DNA from: CAVSLM01 sp963728895
GTDB lineage: Bacteria; Pseudomonadota; Gammaproteobacteria; JBBQDK01
NCBI GenBank assembly: GCA_963728895.1
Contig: CAVSLM010000001.1
Span: forward strand, 124,001 to 188,000
Length of the DNA: 64,000 nt
Reading direction: 5' to 3'
Shown: in pieces, positions 35,937 through 43,220 of the stretch
Numbering within the stretch: the first letter of the stretch is position 1
How the letters are laid out: each line of letters starts with the position of its first letter
The notes under the pieces: generated by a model
What the model saw: the letters and a program-made list of their open reading frames with translations, nothing else
Database searches by the model: none
Told to the model about the DNA's origin: nothing
Made by a program: the position numbers and the translations under genes

Positions 35937-38027
35937 TCACGTACCCTGCCGTGCGTCGACCGCAACGTTCCGGACCACGCGCAGCTGCAGATAGCCGCAC
36001 GACACCAGCCAGTCGAGATAGGATTGCAGGCGCTGCGGGTCGCCGAGCGCCTGCATGAGCGCGGGATCCGGCGGGCCATCGGCAGCAGCGGCCAAGCGGC
36101 GTCCATGCAGCGCCGTGTAGAGGCGGCGTGCCAGGAGCACAAAACTGCTGCGTTGCAGCAGCAGGACATCTTCGTCCTTCTCCATCACCGCCAGTGCCGG
36201 ATTCCAGTGGAGCTCGATCTGCTCGCCCGCTGCCGTGGCCGGCATCGAGGTGTAGAACGGAAACTCCCGTCCGGCATAGTGGTCGCAGTAGAGCGCGGCG
36301 TATTCCTCGAATCCGGGCCAGATCGGCTCTGCGGTCGCGTGGTGGCGGCGATAGATTTCCCGCAGCTTCGGATAGAACTCGTCCTCGAGCAGGTGCTTGA
36401 GCGTGGCGCTGTCCATGGCGGATGGACTGTCCCATTGCGTGCGTTCGATGCCAATGACGAAGTCCTTGTCGAGCGCCCCGGGATCGACCCGGATGTCGAA
36501 GCGATCGCGATCGTCGAAATAGTCCGTGCGCAGCTCCAGTCCGAACGGATGGATATCGAAGCTGTTGCCGGGATGGTCGATGATGTCCCGGTTGGCCAGA
36601 AAGAAGTTGCAGGTGGTGTGCGCCGAGGTTTCCGGTTCCTGCGGAAACCCGATGATGGAAAAGATGTGGAAGTTGATTCCGGCCTCGGCGCAGTTGTGCA
36701 GCAGCTGCGGTGCGAGGTCGGCACGCGTGCCCTTGTCCATGTGGTCGAGCGTGGCCTGATCCGCGGACTCCAGCCCGAAGTAGAGCTTGCGCATGCCCAT
36801 ATCGCGCAGCGTTCTGCAGACCTCCGGCGTAAATCCGGCCTCGAGTCTGGCGTATCCGGTGAAGGAAAAATTCCGGTGCCGCGAGGGCTCCAGCGCGGCG
36901 GCGAGCTTCACCAGCAGGCGCGGAGACAGCGCCTCGTCGGTGATGACGAAGTGCCGGCAGTCGAAGCGGTCCGCCAGGGTGTTCACGTCCGCCGCGATTC
37001 TGTCTTCGTGCCGTACCCGATAGGCCTTGCGGCTGACGTGATTGATATAGGGAATGTCGCAGAACTTACAGCGATTGAAGTAGCAGCCCTTGCCGGTCAG
37101 GATCGGTAGCACCGGATGCGGCGCCAGGTAGGCTCTCAGGTCCAGTCCCGCGAAGTCGGGTGTCGGCAAGGCGTTGATGTCTTCGACGTGCGTGGCGGTG
37201 GCGTGGACCCGGCCGTTCAGCGTGTAGAGCAGGTTCGGCACGTGCGCTAGGCGCCGTCCCCCGCGCAGCTCCTCCAGCAACGCCAGCAAGGCCGTCTCGC
37301 CTTCGTACACGTTCACCGCGTCGGCGAAGTGTGCGAAGAATTCCGGAAGCGACGCCAGCTCGTTTGCGAACTTGGTGAACACCGTGCCGCCCAGGACGGT
37401 GAAGTACCCCTGCCGTCGCAGTGCCCTGGCGAGCATGAGGCCCGGAATCACCTGCTGGCGATTGGTGATGGTGATCCCGACCAGTTCGGGCTGCAGGCGT
37501 GCGAGTGCCGGGAAAAGCTCTTCCTGCCAATGCTCGGAAAACAGGTTCAGGTCATCGCGCGCGCTGACCTCGATGAGATCGGCCAGTCGCTGCGGGTCTA
37601 TGCCTTCGATTTCGTAGCCGGGCGGCATGATCGCGCAGGAGAGCCTCGGGCTCCTGGCGGCGGCGGCGATGGCCAGCCCCGCGACCACCAGCTGCCGCGC
37701 GCTGTTGAAGGCGTGGGCATCGAAGAAGCGTTGCGGATCGCCGAGTGTCGCGAGGGCGCCCTCGATGGAGTCGACGACCTTGTTCGCATACAGGGCGAGC
37801 CTGGCCTCGGGCGTCGTGATGCTCCACTCCCCGCGCAGCGCACGGCGCAGCGTCGCAGCCGAGCGCCGCAGTCGCTCCGGCTGCAGCAGATAGCGCATGC
37901 CGTGTGCATTCAGGTCGAACATTTCGACGGCCACACCGCGGCAGCGAAGATAGGCCGCGAGCGAGGGCAGGGCCAGGTGGGGTGCGCGCGGATCGACCAC
38001 CGGCGGAAAGATCAGCGCGACCGTCAT
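35937..38027 (-). CDS. B12-binding-type radical SAM protein (rSAM 2)
   Basis: From the ATG at 38025-38027 the protein has 696 residues; a longer in-frame start adds a Pro/Arg-rich stretch. It begins like B12-binding radical SAM proteins (ALIFPPVVDPRAPHLALPSL; LVGITITNRQQVIPGLMLA). The iron-sulfur motif is C315-x4-C320-xx-C323 in GKGCYFNRCKFCD. Later blocks KLYFGLESADQATLDHMDKG and FSIIGFPQEP are typical of the superfamily. The reaction is not predictable: methylation or another C-centred radical step on the precursor. It stands 232 bp upstream of the precursor, in the same direction, and diverges from the export operon. Confidence 0.8.
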   Translation of the reverse strand: MTVALIFPPVVDPRAPHLALPSLAAYLRCRGVAVEMFDLNAHGMRYLLQPERLRRSAATLRRALRGEWSITTPEARLALYANKVVDSIEGALATLGDPQRFFDAHAFNSARQLVVAGLAIAAAARSPRLSCAIMPPGYEIEGIDPQRLADLIEVSARDDLNLFSEHWQEELFPALARLQPELVGITITNRQQVIPGLMLARALRRQGYFTVLGGTVFTKFANELASLPEFFAHFADAVNVYEGETALLALLEELRGGRRLAHVPNLLYTLNGRVHATATHVEDINALPTPDFAGLDLRAYLAPHPVLPILTGKGCYFNRCKFCDIPYINHVSRKAYRVRHEDRIAADVNTLADRFDCRHFVITDEALSPRLLVKLAAALEPSRHRNFSFTGYARLEAGFTPEVCRTLRDMGMRKLYFGLESADQATLDHMDKGTRADLAPQLLHNCAEAGINFHIFSIIGFPQEPETSAHTTCNFFLANRDIIDHPGNSFDIHPFGLELRTDYFDDRDRFDIRVDPGALDKDFVIGIERTQWDSPSAMDSATLKHLLEDEFYPKLREIYRRHHATAEPIWPGFEEYAALYCDHYAGREFPFYTSMPATAAGEQIELHWNPALAVMEKDEDVLLLQRSSFVLLARRLYTALHGRRLAAAADGPPDPALMQALGDPQRLQSYLDWLVSCGYLQLRVVRNVAVDARQGT

Positions 38028-38225
38028 GGGCTTCGGCGCCGGGGATCGCAGCGGCACGCGAGCAGGGATTGGATTGGCACGTGCAGGAACTCGCTCCCGA
38101 TCGGCTTCGGTATGGGCGACGGATTTTTCCCAGGCCGGCCGGCCGTCCGGCCGGCCCGGCTTTGCTTGCTGCGATAAGCCGTTTCGATAGTAGCGCCCGC
38201 CCGCCGCCCGGTCCACAGGTCGCAG

Positions 38226-38255
38226 TTGTCGCCCGCGGGCGGGCTGTTACATACT
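38226..38255 (+). promoter_or_regulatory. weak candidate promoter for the export operon
   Basis: TTGTCG (38226-38231) and CATACT (38250-38255) are 18 bases apart in the 356-bp divergent gap between rSAM 2 and the export genes, about 125 bp before the first start codon. The stretch just after it is locally AT-rich. Only a partial match to sigma-70 boxes. Confidence 0.25.
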
Positions 38256-38383
38256 GTATCTCGACTATCTCGACTCCGTGTGCCGGCGGTTGGGAGTCGG
38301 AGAAGGCGAATGCACGAAGGCGGCAGCGGAAGGGCAGGTACACAAGGCACGCCCGGGCGTTTGCGCTTTCCGGTGGCGGCGTC

Positions 38384-38968
38384 ATGACCGACCCGGAGAA
38401 GACGCAGTTCCTGTACCAGCCCGCGCGCCGCGCGCCCGCCCCCAACGCGCAGCTGCTCAGCATGAGCGCCGTCGCGGGCGTGCCCGGGCGAATCCCGCTG
38501 ACCGACGACGGCGTGGCGCTGGAATGCGGGCCGGAAGGCCGGGTGCGGGTGTCCGGCACCGATGCGCCGAACGTTTGGCTCATGCAGTACGGTGGTGCGT
38601 GGGCCATCGAGGCGCGCGGCAAAGACGTTCGCGTCCTGGTGAACGGCTCGCCCGTTACGCTTTGCTTCCTGAAATCCGGCGACCAGATCGATCTCGACGG
38701 CAACCGGTTCGTGTTTCGGCTGGACGCAGAAGACGCTCAGCCCGCGCCGGCCGCGCCGCACGCGAACGGCACGCAGGTGCAGGGGGCAACCGCGCCCGCG
38801 GAACCGCCCGTTGCGACGCCACCTTCCGCGCCGGCAGCCGGACACCTCCCCGGCCGCTTGCTGCGAGCCTTGACCGGGACCCGCATCCGGTTCGTGCTGT
38901 GGGCGCTCCTCGTGATCGCGGTTGCGCTCGGGCTGAGCGCGCTGCTGGTTCGTGCCTTGGCAGGATAG
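38384..38968 (+). CDS. FHA-like protein with C-terminal membrane helix, first export-operon gene
   Basis: The 194-residue protein has a beta-rich middle (about 35-115) that resembles an FHA or similar sensor fold (GVALECGPEG, VRVLVNGSPVTLCFLKSGDQ), a Pro/Ala linker (120-150), and one membrane helix near the end (VLWALLVIAVALGLSALLV). The start is the ATG at 38384; the same frame is open upstream without support. It heads the plus-strand run of export genes, 21 bp before the cyclic-nucleotide-binding-type gene. I infer a regulatory or scaffolding role for the exporter. Confidence 0.6.
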   Translation: MTDPEKTQFLYQPARRAPAPNAQLLSMSAVAGVPGRIPLTDDGVALECGPEGRVRVSGTDAPNVWLMQYGGAWAIEARGKDVRVLVNGSPVTLCFLKSGDQIDLDGNRFVFRLDAEDAQPAPAAPHANGTQVQGATAPAEPPVATPPSAPAAGHLPGRLLRALTGTRIRFVLWALLVIAVALGLSALLVRALAG

Positions 38969-38989
38969 TCGACCGATGGGAGAGCACGG

Positions 38990-39526
38990 ATGAGAAAAGT
39001 GCTGTTTCTGCTCGGCAACCTGTCCGACCGCGACGTGGACTGGCTGGGCTCGATCGGTCGCGTGCGCAACGTACCTGCGGGAGAAGTCCTGATCCGCCAG
39101 GGGAACCCCATTCAGGAAATCTTTCTCTTGCTGGACGGCCAGCTGGCGGTACGTGTGGGCGCCAAGGCGGAAGTCGAGCTGGCGCGGCTCTATCCGGGCG
39201 AAATCGCCGGTGAGCTTTCCTTCCTCGACAGCCGCCCGCCGAACGCGACGGTGGTGGCGGTCGAGCCGAGTCGCATCCTCGCGCTTGGGCGCCTGGAGCT
39301 CAATCGCAAGCTTGGGCTCGACGAGGCGTTTGCGGCGCGGTTTTATCGCGGCCTCGGCGTGTTTCTCGCGAGCCGGCTGCGGCAGCGCGTAGGCCGGATG
39401 GGTTTCGGTGCGCCCGATGCGCCGGAAGCGGAGGATCCCGACGAGCTGGATCCGGAGCTTCTGGACCAGACCACACTGGCGGCGGCGCGCTTCGACCAGC
39501 TGCTGGCGCGCTTCCGTCAGGCCTGA
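38990..39526 (+). CDS. cyclic-nucleotide-binding-domain protein of the export operon
   Basis: The 178-residue protein has a Crp-type nucleotide-binding beta-roll: VPAGEVLIRQGNPIQEIFLL, LLDGQLAVRV, and the phosphate-binding-cassette-like GEIAGELSFLDSRPPNATVV (about 71-90). There is no DNA-binding domain; the C-terminus is a short helix with an acidic tail. GGAGA lies upstream of the ATG. Such stand-alone domains accompany NHLP exporters, and the second ABC protein here also has a non-peptidase N-terminal domain. It may gate export in response to a nucleotide; this is inference. Confidence 0.75.
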   Translation: MRKVLFLLGNLSDRDVDWLGSIGRVRNVPAGEVLIRQGNPIQEIFLLLDGQLAVRVGAKAEVELARLYPGEIAGELSFLDSRPPNATVVAVEPSRILALGRLELNRKLGLDEAFAARFYRGLGVFLASRLRQRVGRMGFGAPDAPEAEDPDELDPELLDQTTLAAARFDQLLARFRQA

Positions 39527-39553
39527 CGGCAGACTCGACAAGGCCGGTGCGAC

Positions 39554-40996
39554 ATGGCTGAATCCCAATCGGGCAAGAGCATCTTTCGCGAAAAGGCGCT
39601 CGAGCAGCTTTCCTCCCCGGAACAGCTGGAGGAGCTGCTGCGCGTCACCACCCGGCGCAGCTGGCTGCCGATCGGCACGCTGGCGGCGGCGTTGTTCCTT
39701 GCGCTTCTGTGGAGCATTTTCGGCGAAATCCCCATCACGGTCGACGGGCCCGCGATCCTGATCTACCCGCGCCACGTGGTCTCCTTCCAGTCGCCTGCCT
39801 CCGGACAGATCATCGACATGACGGTGCAGGTCGGCGACTTCGTGGAGCGCGGTCAGGTGCTCGGGCGCCTGAACCAGCCCGAGCTGGCGCAGCTGCTCGA
39901 GCAGGAGCGGGTGCGCCTCGCCGAGGCGTCTCGGCGCGGCGGGCAGTCGGAGAGCTTGCGCAACAAGCGCGTCGATCTCGAGCGCAGTAGCCTCGCGCGC
40001 AAGCGCAAGGTGCTGCAACAGCAGGTCGACGCACTGCGCGTCTATGCCGAAGCGCAGCGCAAGCGCAACGAGGCCTACCTGGACGAGGAGAAATCCAACG
40101 TCGAGCGCATGCGCACCATACGCAGCGAGATCGGCCAGGCCCTGGAGGGTCGGTATGCGACCTACAGGAAACTGCTCAAGGAAGGCCTCAGCTCCGAGGA
40201 CACGGTGCTCAGCGCGCGGGAGCGTCTGGTGAGCAGCCAGATGCAGGCCGCCGACATGGAGCTGCGTGCCCAGGAGATCGAGATGAACCGCCTCAAGGGC
40301 GAGAGCGACTACCAGGAACAGCTCAATCGCATCGCCGATCTCGAAACCCAGATCCAGGAGATCCCCATCCGCGAGGCCGAGCTCGAACAGCAGCGGGTCG
40401 AGGCCGGCGCCGACCGCGAGCTGAAGATCCAGGAGATGCAGCGCAATATCGAACGCTACGAAGAGGAGCTGCGCAGCAAGGGGCATATCGTGAGCGATTA
40501 TCGCGGCCGCGTGCTGGAGCTGAATGTGGCGCCCGGGCAGATCGTCTCGGCCGGCGAACGTCTCGGCGCACTCGAGGCCGAGGACACCCACGCCAGGCTG
40601 GTGGCGGCGGCCTATTTCCCGGTGGGCGAGGGCAAGAAGCTCAAGGCGGGAGACGAGGTGCGCATTTCGCCCGCCACGGTGGAGCGCACGCGCTTCGGCA
40701 GCATCCTCGGGAAGATCGTTTCGGTGTCGCCGTTTCCGGTGACCCTCGATGCCATCAGCAACGTGGTGGGCAGTCGCGAAATCGCGGTGGAGCTCTCCCG
40801 CAGCAGCAGCCGCATCGGGGTCATGGCGGAGCTCACCCTCGACGAGCACACGCATTCCGGCTATCGATGGACCTCGGGACGCGGACCGGAGACGGAAGTC
40901 ACCGCCGGCACGACCGCACAGCTGCAGGCGACCGTGGAACGCCGCCGTCCCATCTCCTTCGTGATCCCGATCCTGAGAGACCTGAGTGGCACCTGA
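39554..40996 (+). CDS. HlyD-family adaptor of an NHLP-type peptide exporter
   Basis: The 480-residue protein has a cytoplasmic N-terminus, one membrane helix (about 40-58, LPIGTLAAALFLALLWSIFG), a lipoyl-like hairpin (SPASGQIIDMTVQVGDFVER), a long coiled coil (about 120-310) and the second lipoyl half (YRGRVLELNVAPGQIVSAGE). It is a periplasmic adaptor that links the inner-membrane ABC proteins to the TolC-like protein at 47444. The stop overlaps the next start by 11 bases. The gene order matches NHLM/NHLP secretion clusters. Confidence 0.88.
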   Translation: MAESQSGKSIFREKALEQLSSPEQLEELLRVTTRRSWLPIGTLAAALFLALLWSIFGEIPITVDGPAILIYPRHVVSFQSPASGQIIDMTVQVGDFVERGQVLGRLNQPELAQLLEQERVRLAEASRRGGQSESLRNKRVDLERSSLARKRKVLQQQVDALRVYAEAQRKRNEAYLDEEKSNVERMRTIRSEIGQALEGRYATYRKLLKEGLSSEDTVLSARERLVSSQMQAADMELRAQEIEMNRLKGESDYQEQLNRIADLETQIQEIPIREAELEQQRVEAGADRELKIQEMQRNIERYEEELRSKGHIVSDYRGRVLELNVAPGQIVSAGERLGALEAEDTHARLVAAAYFPVGEGKKLKAGDEVRISPATVERTRFGSILGKIVSVSPFPVTLDAISNVVGSREIAVELSRSSSRIGVMAELTLDEHTHSGYRWTSGRGPETEVTAGTTAQLQATVERRRPISFVIPILRDLSGT

Positions 40997-43220
40997 GGCG
41001 CACTCCAGCGACACCGCGCGCCCCCGCCGGGTGAAGACGCCGACCGTGCTGCAGCTCGAGGCGGTCGAGTGCGGTGCCGCGGCGCTTGCCATGGTGCTCG
41101 GCTATCACGGCAGGGTCGTCCCGCTTGCGACCCTGCGTGGCGAGTGCGGCGTCTCGCGCGACGGCAGCAGGGCGTCCAACGTCCTGAAAGCGGCGCGGCG
41201 CTACGGAATGGAGGCCAAGGGATACACCAAGGAGGTGGAGGAGCTCGGCACGCTCGGGCTGCCCGCGATCCTGTTCTGGAACTTCAACCACTTCGTGGTC
41301 TTCGAGGGTTTCGCCAAGGGCAAGGCATACATCAACGACCCGGCGGTGGGACACCGCACGCTCACCATGGACGAGTTCGAGCGCGCATTTACCGGCGTGG
41401 TGCTGGTGATGAAGCCGGGCCCGAGCTTCGAGCGCGGCGGCCGGCTGCCGAGTGTGGTGCACGCGCTGGCCGATCGGCTGACCGGTACGCACGGTGCGCT
41501 TGCCTACTGCGTGCTGGCGGGGTTGCTGCTCGTCCTTCCGGGACTCGCGATTCCGGCGTTCAGCCAGGTGTTCATCGACAACATCATCGTGGCCGGACGC
41601 CAGGACTGGCTGCAGCCGCTGATCCTCGCCATGCTGGTGGCCATGCTCATGCAGGCGGCGCTGCGGTTTCTGCAGCTGCACTACCTGCGGCGCCTGAAGA
41701 TCAAGCTCGCCATCCGGCTGTCCAGCAGCTATATGTTGCACCTGCTGCAGCTGCCCGCGAGCTTCTATGCCCAGCGCTTTGCGGGGGAGGTCGCGAACCG
41801 CAGCCAGATCAACAACCGGCTGGCAGACGTGATGTCCGGTCAGCTCGCGCAGACTGCCATCGACGCGGTGATGGTCGGCTTCTATGCCCTGCTCATGCTG
41901 TATTACGACGTCTTGCTGACCGCCATCGGCATCTCCTTCGCGCTGATCAACGTTGCGGTCCTGCGCTGGATTTCCGCCCGGCGCGTGGAGGCGAACATGC
42001 GCGTGCTCCAGGAGCATGGCAAGGCGCAGGGCACGGCGATGGCGGGGCTGCAGGGCATGGAGACCCTGAAGGCCGGCGGACTCGAAAACGGATTCTTCGG
42101 TACCTGGTCGGGCTACTACGCCAAAGGTGTCAATGCCAGCCAGTCCCTCGAGATTTCCAACCAGGCGTTGAGCACAGCCCCCACGCTGCTGACCGCGCTG
42201 ACCACGACCTCGATCCTGGTGATCGGCGGGCTGCGGATCATGAGCGGGGATTTCTCGCTCGGCATGCTGGTCGCTTTTCAGCTGCTGATGTCGAGCTTCC
42301 TCGCACCCATCAACAATTTGCTGAACCTGGGCGGCACCATGCAGGAGCTGCGTGGTGACCTCAACCGCGTCGACGACGTGCTGCACTACCCGGTGCCGCG
42401 GGCTCCGGGCGCTCCGGTCCTGCTCGATGAGGCCGGCGAGCGCCTGGTGCGGCTCAAGGGTTACGTGGAATTGAAGGGCGTGACCTTCGGGTACAGTCCG
42501 CTGGACAAGCCGCTGATCGAGGGCTTCGATCTGCAGATCCAGCCCGGCTCGCGGGTGGCCCTGGTGGGCAGCAGTGGGTCGGGCAAGACCACCATCTCCA
42601 AGCTGATCAGCGGCGAATACGAACCCTGGGCGGGCGAGGTGCTGTTCGACGGTATCCCGCGCCAGGCGATCCCCACCGACCTGCTGGTGAGCTCCTTCGC
42701 CACGGTCGATCAGGACCTCAACCTCTTCGGCGGGACCGTGCGCGACAACCTGACCCTCTGGGACGATACGGTCCCCGATGCCGATCTGATCCACGCCGCC
42801 CAGGATGCGGACATCGATGGCGCGATACGCGCACTGAACGGCGGCTACGACGGTGTGCTGCTGGAGGGCGGAGGCAATCTCAGCGGCGGCCAGCGCCAGC
42901 GGCTGGAGATCGCCCGCGCGCTGGTACACAACCCCTCCATCCTCGTGCTCGACGAGGCGACCAGTGCGCTCGATGCCGAGACCGAGGCCATCGTCATGGA
43001 GCGGCTGCGGATGCGCGGGTGCACGGCCATCCTGGTCGCGCACCGGCTGAGCACCGTGCGCGATTGCGACGAGATCATCGTCCTGCAGCACGGCCGGGTG
43101 CTGGAGCGCGGAACCCACGACGAGCTGTGGAAAGCGGATGGGGAGTATACGCGCCTGATGCACGCGGACCAGGAGCCCACGGTCGGCGAGGACGACGAGC
43201 GGGTGGCCGAACGTGCGTGA
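40986..43220 (+). CDS. NHLP-type ABC exporter with C39 leader peptidase
   Basis: The GTG at 40986 overlaps the adaptor gene. The 744-residue protein has an N-terminal C39 peptidase with Cys29 (LEAVECGAAAL), His102 (FNHFVVFEG) and Asp118 (INDPAVG); a six-helix ABC permease (about 165-470); and an ATPase with Walker A VGSSGSGKTT, signature LSGGQRQR and Walker B ILVLDEATSALD. It should cut the precursor after its double glycine and move the core across the inner membrane. It is followed at once by a second ABC protein, as in NHLP clusters. Confidence 0.93.
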   Translation: MAPEAHSSDTARPRRVKTPTVLQLEAVECGAAALAMVLGYHGRVVPLATLRGECGVSRDGSRASNVLKAARRYGMEAKGYTKEVEELGTLGLPAILFWNFNHFVVFEGFAKGKAYINDPAVGHRTLTMDEFERAFTGVVLVMKPGPSFERGGRLPSVVHALADRLTGTHGALAYCVLAGLLLVLPGLAIPAFSQVFIDNIIVAGRQDWLQPLILAMLVAMLMQAALRFLQLHYLRRLKIKLAIRLSSSYMLHLLQLPASFYAQRFAGEVANRSQINNRLADVMSGQLAQTAIDAVMVGFYALLMLYYDVLLTAIGISFALINVAVLRWISARRVEANMRVLQEHGKAQGTAMAGLQGMETLKAGGLENGFFGTWSGYYAKGVNASQSLEISNQALSTAPTLLTALTTTSILVIGGLRIMSGDFSLGMLVAFQLLMSSFLAPINNLLNLGGTMQELRGDLNRVDDVLHYPVPRAPGAPVLLDEAGERLVRLKGYVELKGVTFGYSPLDKPLIEGFDLQIQPGSRVALVGSSGSGKTTISKLISGEYEPWAGEVLFDGIPRQAIPTDLLVSSFATVDQDLNLFGGTVRDNLTLWDDTVPDADLIHAAQDADIDGAIRALNGGYDGVLLEGGGNLSGGQRQRLEIARALVHNPSILVLDEATSALDAETEAIVMERLRMRGCTAILVAHRLSTVRDCDEIIVLQHGRVLERGTHDELWKADGEYTRLMHADQEPTVGEDDERVAERA

